A stretch of DNA of 64,000 nucleotides from Coriobacteriia bacterium (GCA_016938135.1 JAFGVD010000030.1:1-64000), one strand, 5' to 3'; shown: positions 25,868 through 35,423, counted from the first letter of the stretch. Numbers and translations: made by a program. The notes: generated from the letters alone by a model not told the origin.

Positions 25868-27030
25868 CTCTCGACACCCTCCTCGAGTGGACGCAACTGG
25901 GGATGGAAGCCGCGCTGTTGCAGCCCCCGCATCAGACCTTCCACATCGCCCTCGTCTGTAAGCACGAGGCGCAGGACTGCTGCGTCTTCGGACTGATGGT
26001 CGATCTCGATATCCTCGATGTTGCAGCCTGCCCGACCAACCGCAGTGGTCACCGAGGAGATCACCCCGGGACGGTCGCTCACAGGCAATGAGAGCTCGGA
26101 GAGCCGACTTGTAGCAGGAACCCACTGTGCCGGGATCGCCCGACGAACATCAGCCGCTCCGGCAAGCCACTGCTGGATGCCACTGACATCTCGCGTGGAG
26201 ACGAGCTGCTCGAATCGGGCGATGACCTCTCGCAAGCCGGCTAGACCGGAGGCCACGGCATCCGCGTTGTCCATGCAGATCCCGGTCCATAGCTCCGGGC
26301 TTCCCGCAGCGATCCGGGTCATGTCCTTGAAACCGCCGGCAGCCAGGCGAAGCAGATCTTCCCCGCCCTCAGCGGCGCGCTGACTCGCAAGCTCCACGAG
26401 TGCGGCTGCAGCCACATGCGGGACGTGGCTGATTATGGCCACGGCGTCATCATGGGCGGCGGGCTCCACAGAGACAACCCGGGCACCAAGAGAGGACACG
26501 AACGCGTGCAGAGCGGCGAACTCCTTGGCGCCAGCAGCGCTGCCGGGTGTGAGCATGTAGTATGCGCCGTCGAACAGGTCGCCGCGTGCGGCATCGATGC
26601 CGCTGCGCTCCGAACCTGCCATGGGGTGACCGCCGATGAAGGTGAACGCAGCTCCTTCGAGCTTCTCGGCAGTGTCTACCACCCGGGACTTCGTGGAAGC
26701 CACGTCGGTCACCACCCCGCGGTAACCGGCGCGGGCAAGCTCGGCCAGCCATTCCACCGTCCGGTCCACCGGGGTGGCAAGCACGATCAGGTCGACCTCA
26801 TCTCCTGAGAGCCAGCCACTCTGAAGCGCTATGTCGGGCTGCGCCGCAGCATCGACCAGACCGTGCTCCACTGCGAACAACAGCGTGTCAGGATCGACGT
26901 CCACGCCGTAGATGACGGGCGTAGGATCGAGCCTGCGTGCAGCTGCCGCTATCGAACCGCCGATAAGACCGAGACCGACGACCAGCAACGAGTCGAAGCT
27001 CTCAACTCCGCGTATGGGTTCAGCGCTCAT
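25864..27030 (-). CDS. tyrA: Prephenate dehydrogenase with C-terminal ACT domain
   Basis: A 388-residue enzyme converting prephenate to 4-hydroxyphenylpyruvate for tyrosine. The Rossmann motif VVGLGLIGGSIAAAAR and GGHPMAGSERSG are characteristic; AHDDAVAIISHVPHVAAAALV carries the catalytic His region. Residues from about 310 form an ACT domain (SLPVSDRPGVISSVTTAVG), the usual site of feedback by tyrosine. The ATG at 27030 overlaps the aroF stop (ATGA); a second ATG five codons earlier is possible. Confidence 0.94.
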   Translation of the reverse strand: MSAEPIRGVESFDSLLVVGLGLIGGSIAAAARRLDPTPVIYGVDVDPDTLLFAVEHGLVDAAAQPDIALQSGWLSGDEVDLIVLATPVDRTVEWLAELARAGYRGVVTDVASTKSRVVDTAEKLEGAAFTFIGGHPMAGSERSGIDAARGDLFDGAYYMLTPGSAAGAKEFAALHAFVSSLGARVVSVEPAAHDDAVAIISHVPHVAAAALVELASQRAAEGGEDLLRLAAGGFKDMTRIAAGSPELWTGICMDNADAVASGLAGLREVIARFEQLVSTRDVSGIQQWLAGAADVRRAIPAQWVPATSRLSELSLPVSDRPGVISSVTTAVGRAGCNIEDIEIDHQSEDAAVLRLVLTDEGDVEGLMRGLQQRGFHPQLRPLEEGVER

Positions 27031-28052
27031 GAGGGCAGACCCCACCGGTTGCCATCAAGATGGACGAGCGGCTCGATATCGCTCATGAGCCGTGCGAATC
27101 CATCGGGGGTAAGCGACTGCGGCCCGTCACAGCGCGCGTGCTCCGGATCGATATGGACCTCCACCATCAGCCCATCGGCACCTGACGCCAGCGCCGCTCT
27201 GCACATGGGAGCGACGAGGTCGCGACGGCCGGTGGCATGAGACGGATCGGCGATGACAGGCAAGTGCGTCAACTGCTTGAGCGCAGCCACCGCCGCCAGG
27301 TCGAGCGTGTTCCGGGTGTAGGTCTCAAACGTCCGGATACCGCGCTCGCACAAGATCACGTCGCGATTACCACCCTTGAGGATGTATTCGGCTGCCGAGA
27401 GAAGCTCTTCTATGGTGGCCGAGAGTCCTCTCTTGAGCAGGATAGGACGCTGCATCTTTCCTAGCTCCTCGAGCATCATGAAGTTCTGCATGTTGCGGGC
27501 ACCCACCTGCAAGACGTCCGCATAGCCGGCCACCTTCTCGGCATCTCGCACGTCAAGAACCTCGGTGACCACCGGGAGTCCAGTGACGCGACCCGCCTCG
27601 GCCAACAGACGAAGTCCCTCCTCGCCCATCCCCTGGAAGGCATACGGGCTCGTTCTGGGCTTGTAGGCGCCGCCGCGAAGCATCGTGGCGCCGGAGGCCT
27701 TCACAGCCTCAGCGGTGCGCATCAGTTGCTCTTCGGACTCGATGGAGCAGGGTCCGGCCATCACGGCGATGGCGCCGCCGCCTATAGAAGAGCCCTTCAC
27801 GGTGACGACGGTGTCTTCGGGCTGGAAGTCCCGGGAAACGAGCTTGTAGGGCTTCAGCACCCGGATGACCTGCTCGACACCGGGCATCCCCTCCATGTCG
27901 AGGGAGTAGATGACCTCACGGTCACCGATGACGCCGATGATGGTCTTGACCTCGCCGTCGGACAGGTGTGCCTCGGCTCCGGCCTCATGCAACCTGGTGA
28001 CTACGTGGTCGACCTCTTGCTTGGATGCGTGATCACGCATGATGACGAGCAT
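27027..28052 (-). CDS. aroF: 3-deoxy-7-phosphoheptulonate synthase (DAHP synthase)
   Basis: A 341-residue type I DAHP synthase of the Thermotoga form: a ferredoxin-like regulatory domain (1-70, MLVIMRDHASKQEV...) precedes the TIM barrel. VMAGPCSIES, ATMLRGGAYKPRTSPYAFQG, PILLKRG, GIRTFETYTRNTLD and IADPSHATGRRDLV are the catalytic segments. It performs the first committed step of aromatic synthesis and is the second gene of hisC-aroF-tyrA-aroA. The N-terminal domain usually gives feedback inhibition by tyrosine or phenylalanine. Confidence 0.96.
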   Translation of the reverse strand: MLVIMRDHASKQEVDHVVTRLHEAGAEAHLSDGEVKTIIGVIGDREVIYSLDMEGMPGVEQVIRVLKPYKLVSRDFQPEDTVVTVKGSSIGGGAIAVMAGPCSIESEEQLMRTAEAVKASGATMLRGGAYKPRTSPYAFQGMGEEGLRLLAEAGRVTGLPVVTEVLDVRDAEKVAGYADVLQVGARNMQNFMMLEELGKMQRPILLKRGLSATIEELLSAAEYILKGGNRDVILCERGIRTFETYTRNTLDLAAVAALKQLTHLPVIADPSHATGRRDLVAPMCRAALASGADGLMVEVHIDPEHARCDGPQSLTPDGFARLMSDIEPLVHLDGNRWGLPS

Positions 28053-28124
28053 GTTCCCTCACTCCTTCACAAGCGCGACTGCGCGCGCCGGTCAGCGGAT
28101 GTCGATGGCCGCTGTGGAGCCGGG

Positions 28125-29225
28125 CTAGATAGAGCCAAGCCGTGCAGCGACCGCTTCAAGTGCCGCGATCGTCATGAACGTGTCCTCGGGAGTACCAATA
28201 CCCACTCGCAGAGCGGGAGCGTCTCCGAAGTCACGCACGATCACGCCCTCCTCAAGAAGGGCCTCGAACACTTCGACCGGTCGGTCCGTCATGAAGTAGA
28301 CGAAGTTGGTCTCGGAAGGCACATACGAGACGCCGAGCCGGTCGAAGCACGAATACAGATAGACCTTCTGTTCCTGGTTCTCCTGGCGGCGCCTGCGTAC
28401 CTCTGCGTGGTCGTCGAGCGAGTAGTACGCGGCTATCTGACCGACCGTGTTCACGTTGAACGGCTCGCGCACCTTGTCGATGGCGCAAACAAGCGGCTCA
28501 GGCATGAACCCGTATCCGACCCGCAGTCCTGCAAGCGAGTAGATCTTGGAGAACGTCCTGGTCACAACCACAGGCCGCTCACCGTCGAACCAATCAAGCC
28601 CGTCAGGGTAATCCGCGCTTGTCGCGAACTCGAAGTAGGCTTCATCGATGACGACGACCACGTGTGGTGGCACGGCGTCCATGAACTGGGCGAACGCCTC
28701 GCGGCCGTAGATCGCGCCGGTGGGGTTATTGGGATTGCACAGGAACACGAGCCGGGTGCGCTCTGTGATCGCTGCGAGGATCGCATCAAGATCGTTAGCA
28801 AAAGCGCCGTCAAGCGGCACCTGTACGTGTGTGGCGGCGAACATGTCCGCGACCATCTTGTACACAACGAACGATGGCCACGGGTAGACGATCTCGTCTC
28901 CGGGCCGGATGAGCACTTGAGCGAGCAAACGCAGCAGCTCGTTGGAGCCATTGGAGACGACGACTTGCTCGAAGGGAACACCGTGGATGTCTGCGAGCTT
29001 GTGCCGGAGCGCGTTGACTCCACCGTCCGGGTATCGGTTCATCCTGGGAAGGACGGCTTTCATGGCCTCGACGGCCATGGGGACCGGTCCGCAGGGGTGC
29101 TCATTGCTTGAGAGCTTGAGAACCACGTCTTTGCCCGAGCGCTCACGCACCTGGCTCGCACGTAGCCCGGGGGCGTACGGTGCGAGCGGTGCTAGGTCGG
29201 GCCGGATGATGTCATCCCAAGACAT
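28125..29225 (-). CDS. hisC: Histidinol-phosphate aminotransferase family
   Basis: A 366-residue fold-type I aminotransferase. The PLP lysine is in TFSKIYSLAGLRVGYG; NPNNPTGAIYGREAF and RPVVVTRTFSK are typical HisC blocks, as is SSNEHPCGPVPMAVEAM near the N-terminus. It stands at the head of an aromatic amino acid operon, so it may act as the phenylalanine/tyrosine aminotransferase, a known second activity of HisC paralogues. AGGAGG lies upstream of the ATG. A weak promoter TTGCTT-17-GACAAT (29287-29259, minus strand) could start this unit. Confidence 0.9.
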   Translation of the reverse strand: MSWDDIIRPDLAPLAPYAPGLRASQVRERSGKDVVLKLSSNEHPCGPVPMAVEAMKAVLPRMNRYPDGGVNALRHKLADIHGVPFEQVVVSNGSNELLRLLAQVLIRPGDEIVYPWPSFVVYKMVADMFAATHVQVPLDGAFANDLDAILAAITERTRLVFLCNPNNPTGAIYGREAFAQFMDAVPPHVVVVIDEAYFEFATSADYPDGLDWFDGERPVVVTRTFSKIYSLAGLRVGYGFMPEPLVCAIDKVREPFNVNTVGQIAAYYSLDDHAEVRRRRQENQEQKVYLYSCFDRLGVSYVPSETNFVYFMTDRPVEVFEALLEEGVIVRDFGDAPALRVGIGTPEDTFMTIAALEAVAARLGSI

Positions 29226-29292
29226 AGTGCCTCCTCGGCGGCTCAGAGGTTGACGAGGATTGTCCCGCAGCAAGCACCGGGAAGCAAGCGGC

Positions 29293-29895
29293 TTAGAGGA
29301 TCAGGTCCGGTCTGACACCGAATTGACGCAGTCCGACCCAGTCGTCATCGACCGTCAGCGACACCGCGGTGGCGTTCGCGATCGTGAAGCGCACAACGGC
29401 CTGCCGGGGCACACCAAGCCACAGATGCAACAACGCGCGCACGATTCCGCCGTGTGCCACAACGAGCGTGCGGCCCTGCTGACGTACGATCTCATCCGCT
29501 ACGCCGCGCACGCGCGTCACGAACTGCTCCCAGGTCTCGCCGACGGGGACAGAACCCAGTTTAGGCTCCAGCCACAGGTGATCTGCCGAAAGGTTGAGCG
29601 CTGTCATCTCGGCGTAGGTCATCCCTTCGGCAAGTCCGAAGTCGACCTCTCTGAGCTCGTCTCGGACTATGAGGGGCACACCGCAGCCCGCCACAGGAGT
29701 AGCGACGTCGAGCGCCCGGTGCAACGGAGAGGAGTACACGCGGTCGGGGCGCCACTCCCCCAATCCGATGACGAGGTCTCTTGCCTGTTGAGTGCCCAGA
29801 GCAGTGTAAGGAGACTCGCCGCGCCCGACGAACCGCTGCGAGATGTTCGCCTCTGTCTGAGGATGACGGACCAGGAGAATGTGTGCGGTTTCCAT
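29293..29895 (-). CDS. cobC: Histidine phosphatase, probable alpha-ribazole phosphatase
   Basis: A 200-residue phosphoglycerate mutase-like phosphatase. LLVRHPQTEAN holds the catalytic RH motif (with Pro instead of the usual Gly after it), SSPLHRALDVATPVA the second Arg, and TLVVAHGGIVRALLH the second His. Alone this family is broad, but its place one codon after cobS in a cobU-cobT-cobS run makes alpha-ribazole phosphatase, which releases the lower-ligand riboside for cobalamin assembly, the likely role. Confidence 0.85.
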   Translation of the reverse strand: METAHILLVRHPQTEANISQRFVGRGESPYTALGTQQARDLVIGLGEWRPDRVYSSPLHRALDVATPVAGCGVPLIVRDELREVDFGLAEGMTYAEMTALNLSADHLWLEPKLGSVPVGETWEQFVTRVRGVADEIVRQQGRTLVVAHGGIVRALLHLWLGVPRQAVVRFTIANATAVSLTVDDDWVGLRQFGVRPDLIL

Positions 29896-30636
29896 CTACG
29901 CTCCAACCATCGCAGCGAAGACCAGGACGGCCGTCTCGACCAGCAGGATGCCGGCTCCAAGCGTGTCGCCGGTTATACCACCTACCGTGCGGGCCAGGAA
30001 TCGCGGTACCAGCAATGCCAGAACCACCCCGAACACCACCACCGCCAGACGTGTGACCGAGAAGAACGTCAGGGTCCCAACCGCGCTGAGCGCCGCGATA
30101 ATGACCTCACCGGGTCGCGGTGAGCCGGCAACCGACGCGCCGAGTCCGTCAGCACGCGCAGGCGTGAGGGTCCATGAGGCGATGGTGGCCGATAGCCGTC
30201 CAAAGACCGGTGCGGCGACAAACGTCCACCAGAGGTGTGATTCCAGCAACACAGCTACTGCGCTGACCTGCAGAAACGCGACTAGCACAACCCCGATGAT
30301 CGCGAAGGCTCCACTTCGGGAGTCCCGCATGATCTCCAGCCGTCGTGATGGTGAAGAGCCGCCCCAGATGGCGTCAGCGGTATCCGCAAGGCCGTCCCAG
30401 TGCAGCAGACGGCTTGCCACGGCCCATGCCGCGACGATGAGCACTGCCACCACGAGCGTCTGCAGCATGGACGTATCGAACAGCGACACGACCCATGCCA
30501 TGCCAGAAGCCGCCGCGCCCAAGATCCAGCCTACCCACGACAGCCAGGCGGTAGGACGGGCGTCTTCACGGACTGCACCGACCGGAAAGAGCGTCAACAG
30601 ACCGATGGCACTGCGTATGTCGGCTATTGGATGCAT
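29896..30636 (-). CDS. cobS: Adenosylcobinamide-GDP ribazoletransferase (cobalamin synthase)
   Basis: A 246-residue membrane protein with six to seven hydrophobic segments. LLHWDGLADTADAIWGGSSPSRRLEIMRDSRSGAFAIIGV is the signature acidic loop of CobS, binding metal and substrates. It joins adenosylcobinamide-GDP to alpha-ribazole, the last condensation of cobalamin. It abuts cobT and cobC without gaps. Confidence 0.95.
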   Translation of the reverse strand: MHPIADIRSAIGLLTLFPVGAVREDARPTAWLSWVGWILGAAASGMAWVVSLFDTSMLQTLVVAVLIVAAWAVASRLLHWDGLADTADAIWGGSSPSRRLEIMRDSRSGAFAIIGVVLVAFLQVSAVAVLLESHLWWTFVAAPVFGRLSATIASWTLTPARADGLGASVAGSPRPGEVIIAALSAVGTLTFFSVTRLAVVVFGVVLALLVPRFLARTVGGITGDTLGAGILLVETAVLVFAAMVGA

Positions 30637-31704
30637 CTACTCTTCTCGGTTGCTCACACCGGCATCGCCGAAGGTGGCCATACCGCTCATGACCTTGCAC
30701 GAGGCTTCGATGACGCCCATCGCCAGCGCCGCGCCCGTACCCTCGCCCAATCGCATATCAAGCTCAAGAACGGGCTTGAGCGCGAGCGCTTCTAAGATCG
30801 CCGCGTGTCCGGGCTCGACCGAGCGGTGCGAGGGGAACGCGTACGGAGCGCATGCAGGACAGATGCGCGTGGCCGCGAGCAAAGCGGCTCCGGAGATGAA
30901 TCCGTCCGAGACTGAAGCGATGCCGGCCGCGGCCGCGCCGATGAACACTCCGGCCATCGCAGCGATCTCCAGCCCGCCAACTGCGGCCAGCACGCCCAGC
31001 GCATCCAGGTCCGAGACCGCGTTGACATCGAGCGCGCGAGCGATGACCTCTGCCTTGTGAGCGACCCCCGCATCATCCAGTCCGGTCCCTCTGCCCACGA
31101 CATCGGCTGGGTCCAGCCCGGCGTAGGCCGCAGCAAGGGCCGAAGCCGCAGTGGTGTTCCCGATGCCCATCTCTCCGGTGCCGATCGTGCGTACACCGGC
31201 CCCGGCAAGCTCCCGGGCAAGATCGACACCCACGAGCATGGCCTGCGAGACCTCCTCGCGCGTCATCGCGGGCTCCTGGGCCATGTTCCGGGTACCGGCA
31301 CGTACCTTGGCGTGTCGCACGCCGGCAGTCCGCATCAAGTCACCTATCACGCCCACGTCCACCAGAATCAAACGGGCACCCACATGCTCTGCAAGCTGAT
31401 TGATAGCCGCTCCGCCTGCCGAGAAGTTCGCGACCATCTGAGCGGTGACGTCTTGCGGGTACGGGCTGACACCCTCTGCCACAACGCCGTGGTCGCCGGC
31501 CATGAGCGCGATCGCCATGGGCCCGGCGACGGGTTTGGTGCAGTGTTGTATCACCGCCATGCGTGCGGCCAGCTCCTCAAGCTTGCCAAGGGACCGCGGC
31601 GGCTTCGTGAGACTATCCAAACGCGTCCACGCATCGGTAGCGTAGCTCGCATCCGGCGGGGTGATGGAGTCGACGACGGTTTGCAGGCGGATCTCGTGGG
31701 TCAC
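30637..31704 (-). CDS. cobT: Nicotinate-nucleotide--dimethylbenzimidazole phosphoribosyltransferase
   Basis: A 355-residue enzyme activating the lower ligand base. LTKPPRSLGKLEELA, MAGDHGVVAEGVSPYPQDVT, GEMGIGNTTAASALAAA and SDGFISGAALLA are the CobT blocks; the catalytic Glu lies near the C-terminus (LDMRLGEGTGA). I use the GTG at 31704, with GAGGAG five bases upstream and a GTGA overlap with the cobU stop; another GTG at 31731 would add nine residues. Confidence 0.95.
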   Translation of the reverse strand: MTHEIRLQTVVDSITPPDASYATDAWTRLDSLTKPPRSLGKLEELAARMAVIQHCTKPVAGPMAIALMAGDHGVVAEGVSPYPQDVTAQMVANFSAGGAAINQLAEHVGARLILVDVGVIGDLMRTAGVRHAKVRAGTRNMAQEPAMTREEVSQAMLVGVDLARELAGAGVRTIGTGEMGIGNTTAASALAAAYAGLDPADVVGRGTGLDDAGVAHKAEVIARALDVNAVSDLDALGVLAAVGGLEIAAMAGVFIGAAAAGIASVSDGFISGAALLAATRICPACAPYAFPSHRSVEPGHAAILEALALKPVLELDMRLGEGTGAALAMGVIEASCKVMSGMATFGDAGVSNREE

Positions 31705-32285
31705 TTGCTCTCCTCTATCAGGTTCTGCCACGCAAGAGTACGCGGCTTATCGGTCAGTTCGATGCACCTGCCGGCGACGATCAGCCAGGCGCTATCAGCG
31801 CTGTCCACAAGGCGAGCCGTGGCTCTTCCAAGCACATCACGAAACAATCGCCCTACCGGTGTAGCAGGGACCACGCCCCATGCGACCTCATTGGAGATGA
31901 CGATAGTGTCGCCCTCACGCTCCCGGAGTCCGCGGACAAGCTCATCCACCTTCATGCCGAGAAGGGTCTCAGCCTGCAGTGAAGCGTGAGCCGAGTCGTC
32001 CCACACAAGCTCTTCCATCATCCTGGAGACGAGAGTGCCAAGGCACTCGACAACCGCACACTCGGAGTCTGTGACATCACCGAGCCACGTGATGGCGTCA
32101 TCCACCTCAAGGGTGCGCCAGTCTGCCGGTCGATCCGCCCTGTGCTGGGCGATCCTTCGGGCCATCTCGGGATCGGTCTCACGACCTCCGACCACCACCA
32201 CCACGGACTTGCCGCTTGATGACGCGAGTTCGCTGGCAACCCTGGACTTCCCGCTGCGTGCGGGTCCGGTGACCACGATGAGCAT
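31701..32285 (-). CDS. cobU: Adenosylcobinamide kinase / adenosylcobinamide-phosphate guanylyltransferase
   Basis: A 194-residue P-loop enzyme. VTGPARSGKSRVAS is the Walker A loop; HRADRPADWRTLE carries the guanylylated His, and VISNEVAWGVVPATPVGRLFRD is the conserved core. It phosphorylates and guanylylates adenosylcobinamide. First gene of cobU-cobT-cobS-cobC, directly after rluB (no gap). No cobalamin riboswitch precedes it in the sequence I can see, which fits a salvage or late-assembly operon expressed with its neighbours. Confidence 0.95.
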   Translation of the reverse strand: MLIVVTGPARSGKSRVASELASSSGKSVVVVVGGRETDPEMARRIAQHRADRPADWRTLEVDDAITWLGDVTDSECAVVECLGTLVSRMMEELVWDDSAHASLQAETLLGMKVDELVRGLREREGDTIVISNEVAWGVVPATPVGRLFRDVLGRATARLVDSADSAWLIVAGRCIELTDKPRTLAWQNLIEESK

Positions 32286-33041
32286 CTAGACCTCTCTTCC
32301 TACCGATGCCGCCTCAAGCAGCGCAGCCACCTCGGCGGGCTCCAGGGCACGGACGTCCCCTTCAGGCAGATCTCCCAGGCTCAGCGGACCGAACCGCTCA
32401 CGGTGCAACTTGAGGACCTTGTGCCTGATGTGCGAGAACATCCTGCGCACCTGTCGCTTACGACCCTCCGAGATGGTCATCCGGACATCGGTCCAGCCGT
32501 CGCCACGGGTCACCCGCGCCACCTGCGCGGGCGCGGTCATGCCGTCGTCGAGCTCAATGCCCTTTCTCAGCCTCCGCAAGGCCGCGTCACTGGGATAGCC
32601 GATGACGCGTGCAAGATAGGTCTTGCTCACGTGATAGCGCGGGTGCATGAGGCGGTTTGCGAAATCCCCGTCGTCAGTCAGCAGAAGCAGTCCTGTGGTG
32701 TCCTTGTCGAGCCGTCCCACCGTGAACAGTCGCTTACCGTCCGGTGGGAAGAGATGTACCACCGTGGGACGTCCCTGCGGGTCATCCATAGTCGTCACGT
32801 ACCCGGCAGGCTTGTGCAGCACGTAGTACGCGTGGGCCGCGGGCGGCAAGACCTCCTTGCCATCCAACGTCACTACATCGACGCCGGACAGGACACGGAC
32901 TCCAAGCTCGACGCATACCGCGCCGTTGATAGAGACACGACCGGCCAAGATCAGTTCCTCGCTCGCTCGCCGGGAAGCGACGCCGCAGCGTGCAAGGTAC
33001 TTCTGGAGCCGCTCCCCTTCGCGAGGGGCGTCATTCGTCAT
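32286..33041 (-). CDS. rluB: 23S rRNA pseudouridine synthase, RsuA/RluB family
   Basis: A 251-residue enzyme: N-terminal S4 domain (RLQKYLARCGVASRRASEELI) followed by a pseudouridine synthase domain, with the catalytic Asp in GRLDKDTTGLLLLTDDG. EGRKRQVRRMFSHIRHKVLKLHRERFGP closes the core. The start MTNDAPREGERLQKY overlaps the scpB 3' end by 11 bases. The scpA-scpB-rluB order is widely conserved in Gram-positives. It modifies 23S rRNA, probably at the RluB site. Confidence 0.94.
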   Translation of the reverse strand: MTNDAPREGERLQKYLARCGVASRRASEELILAGRVSINGAVCVELGVRVLSGVDVVTLDGKEVLPPAAHAYYVLHKPAGYVTTMDDPQGRPTVVHLFPPDGKRLFTVGRLDKDTTGLLLLTDDGDFANRLMHPRYHVSKTYLARVIGYPSDAALRRLRKGIELDDGMTAPAQVARVTRGDGWTDVRMTISEGRKRQVRRMFSHIRHKVLKLHRERFGPLSLGDLPEGDVRALEPAEVAALLEAASVGREV

Positions 33042-33678
33042 CGTCAACCGGGTCCTCCTGCAGACATTCCTCATCATCCGCATCGAGTTCATCTTCAAGA
33101 GTGGGGCCATCCAACGCGTTGAGGCGTTCACGGATGGCACGTTCGGTGTCCGGATCCGGAGCGAACTCCTCTAGTGGCGGCAGCTCTGTGAGGTCTTTCA
33201 AGCTGAACTTCTCAAGGAAAGCCTTGGTGGTGCCGTACAAGATCGCGTTGCCCGCGTTCTTGTCCCGACCGACCTCACGGACAAGCCCCTTCTCAACAAG
33301 CGACGCGATGACCGCTTCGCTGTTAACACCGCGGACGGCATTGACGCCCGCACGCATGACCGGCTGGTGATACGCGATGACGGCGAGCGCCTCGAGAGCC
33401 GCCTGCGACAGTCGGCGAGTGTCCCACGAGAGCACGAACTGCTCGATATACGGGTGGTGAGCAGGGTGCGTGTACATACGCCAGCCGCCGGCGACCTCGC
33501 GCAGCTGAAAGCCTCGTTCTTCATCGGCGTACTCATCCGAGAGCTCACGCAAGGCCTTCTCGACCTCGGACTGGCCCACCTCGAGTATCTTGGCGAGTCT
33601 CATGGCATTCACGGGCTCGTCCGAGACGAACAACAACGCCTCAAGCGGCCCGCGGAGTTCCTCGGTCCGATCGCTCAT
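33031..33678 (-). CDS. scpB: Segregation and condensation protein B
   Basis: A 215-residue protein with two winged-helix domains: LRGPLEALLFVSDEPVNAMRLAKILEV and LSQAALEALAVIAYHQPVMRAGVNAVRGV are the family signatures. It is part of the SMC-ScpA-ScpB condensin that organises the chromosome. The acidic C-terminal tail (from about 178) is unusually rich in Asp and Glu. Its ATG overlaps the scpA stop. Confidence 0.95.
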   Translation of the reverse strand: MSDRTEELRGPLEALLFVSDEPVNAMRLAKILEVGQSEVEKALRELSDEYADEERGFQLREVAGGWRMYTHPAHHPYIEQFVLSWDTRRLSQAALEALAVIAYHQPVMRAGVNAVRGVNSEAVIASLVEKGLVREVGRDKNAGNAILYGTTKAFLEKFSLKDLTELPPLEEFAPDPDTERAIRERLNALDGPTLEDELDADDEECLQEDPVDDDE

Positions 33679-34421
33679 CGGTCCTCCTTCTCGATACTGG
33701 CGATCTCGATGTCGCCGAAGAGTGCGTCCTGTGTGATCTTGACCACGCCCCGTTTATACAGCTCGAGAATGGCCAGGAAGGTGACCACGAGCTCCTCGCG
33801 AGTGGCTCCAGCGCCCATGAGCTCCGAGAACATCGCGTGCCCACGGTTGCGCAAGGTTCGAGCGACGCCTTCGACGTGAGCCTCAAGGCTGATGGGCGCA
33901 GAGGCGATGTGCTCGGCCTCGAGCAAGAACACCTCGCGTCGGTAGACAAGGTCGGCGCATATCACGGCAAGCCCCCGCAACGTGACGCCTTCAAGATAGT
34001 CCGGCATGAGGCGCAAGAAACGCTCCTCGAGCCCCGCGGCCCGCGAGTGCATGCGCGAGGTGGACTCGAAGCGCGCAGCCAGCTCGGCAGACGCGTTCTT
34101 GAACTGCTTGTAAGCGAGCAGCCGGGTGACCAGCAGCTCACGCGCCTCCTCGGCCGGCACATCGTCGAACTCATCGAGCTCGGGCATGGTGTCCTGAGGC
34201 AGCAGCGAAGCAGCTTTGAGCTCAAGCAGGGTCGCCGCCACAAGCAGGAAGTCGCTAGCGACATCCAGATCGAGCTCACGCATGCCATCGACGTAGGCGA
34301 GGTACTGGTCGGCGATCTCCGAGATGGACAGCTCTGCGATGTCCACCTTCTGGCGTGCCACAAGGTGGAGGAGCAAGTCGAACGGCCCCTCGAAGATATC
34401 CGTCTTTACCGTGTAACCCAT
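33675..34421 (-). CDS. scpA: Segregation and condensation protein A
   Basis: A 248-residue kleisin. FEGPFDLLLHLVARQKVDIAELSISEIADQYLAYV is the N-terminal helix bundle that binds the SMC neck, and EELVVTFLAILELYKRGVVKITQDALFGDI the C-terminal winged helix that binds the SMC head. DFLLVAATLLELKAASLLP is also conserved. No smc gene is in the window. It overlaps scpB by four bases and follows trpS by six. Confidence 0.96.
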   Translation of the reverse strand: MGYTVKTDIFEGPFDLLLHLVARQKVDIAELSISEIADQYLAYVDGMRELDLDVASDFLLVAATLLELKAASLLPQDTMPELDEFDDVPAEEARELLVTRLLAYKQFKNASAELAARFESTSRMHSRAAGLEERFLRLMPDYLEGVTLRGLAVICADLVYRREVFLLEAEHIASAPISLEAHVEGVARTLRNRGHAMFSELMGAGATREELVVTFLAILELYKRGVVKITQDALFGDIEIASIEKEDR

Positions 34422-34427
34422 GTCGCG

Positions 34428-35423
34428 TCAGCCGGCGGTGATATGAAGGGCCCTGCGGACGTCCGACATCAGATCGTCGACGACCGGACTGACACGCTCA
34501 GCGCCATCGGCAAGCACTTCCCAGGCGTAGTCCGGGGAAGCTGCAAGCTCCAGCCGTCGCTGCCTGAACGAAGCGAGATAATCGTTGAGGTCCTCCACGA
34601 GCTTGCGCTTGTGCGCAACACAGCCACATTCCGCGACGCGACAACACCTGTCGAACTCGGCTACGTCTTCGGGCCGTCCCACAAGCTTGTGAATCTGATG
34701 GAGGGGGCAGATATCGGGGTCACCGGGGTCGGTCTTCAGCTTGCGGGCCGGATCGGTCACCATGCTCATGACCTTCTTGCTGGTCTCATCGGCGGTGTCC
34801 GAGAGGTATATCGCGTTGCCGTAGGACTTCGACATCTTCCTACCGTCGGTGCCGGGAACACGGGCGCCCTGTTTGGCGATGATGGCTGCGGGCTCGGTGA
34901 GAAGGTCTCCGTACGTGTTGTTGAAGCGGCGGGTTATCTCCCGGGTGAGCTCAAGATGCGGCAGCTGGTCCTCTCCTACCGGTACCACGTCTCCACGTAC
35001 CAACAGGATGTCGGCCGCCATCATCAACGGGTACATGAAGAAGCCCGCGTTGCTGAGGTCCTTGTCGGTGATCTGCTCGCGCTGCTCTTTGTAGCTGGGA
35101 ACGCGCTCAAGCCACGCCATGGGTGTGGCCATGGCCAGATACATCGTGAGCTCAGCCACTTCGGGGACGTCAGACTGGCGATAGACCGTCGCCTTGGCGG
35201 GGTCGATGCCCGCGGCCACCCAGTCAAGCACCATCTCTTCGGTGAACTTGCGGACCGAAGACGTGTCAGCCCAATCAGAAGTCAGCGCGTGCCAGTCGGC
35301 CACGAAGTAGAAGGCCTCATACGCTTCCTGAAGCTCCCGCATGTTCATGAGGTTGCCAAACCAATGGCCCAGTGTAAGACGGCCGGTGGGACGATACCCG
35401 GTAAGCACGCGCTTCTTAGTCAT
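34428..35423 (-). CDS. trpS: Tryptophanyl-tRNA synthetase
   Basis: A 331-residue class I aminoacyl-tRNA synthetase. PTGRLTLGHWFGNL is the HIGH-type signature and KMSKSYGNAI the KMSKS loop. YPLMMAADILL and VPVGEDQLPHLELTREI complete the catalytic fold. I start at MTKKRVLTGYRPTGR; GAGGAG is about 12 bases upstream, so a longer form from the ATG at 35468 (15 extra residues) is possible. CGCVAHKRK in the C-terminal part has clustered Cys residues. No T-box or trp leader is visible. Confidence 0.95.
   Translation of the reverse strand: MTKKRVLTGYRPTGRLTLGHWFGNLMNMRELQEAYEAFYFVADWHALTSDWADTSSVRKFTEEMVLDWVAAGIDPAKATVYRQSDVPEVAELTMYLAMATPMAWLERVPSYKEQREQITDKDLSNAGFFMYPLMMAADILLVRGDVVPVGEDQLPHLELTREITRRFNNTYGDLLTEPAAIIAKQGARVPGTDGRKMSKSYGNAIYLSDTADETSKKVMSMVTDPARKLKTDPGDPDICPLHQIHKLVGRPEDVAEFDRCCRVAECGCVAHKRKLVEDLNDYLASFRQRRLELAASPDYAWEVLADGAERVSPVVDDLMSDVRRALHITAG

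Noticed and set aside
27726-29111. A 461-codon plus-strand open frame
   Set aside because: It is antisense to aroF and hisC and spans their intergenic region; shadow frame.
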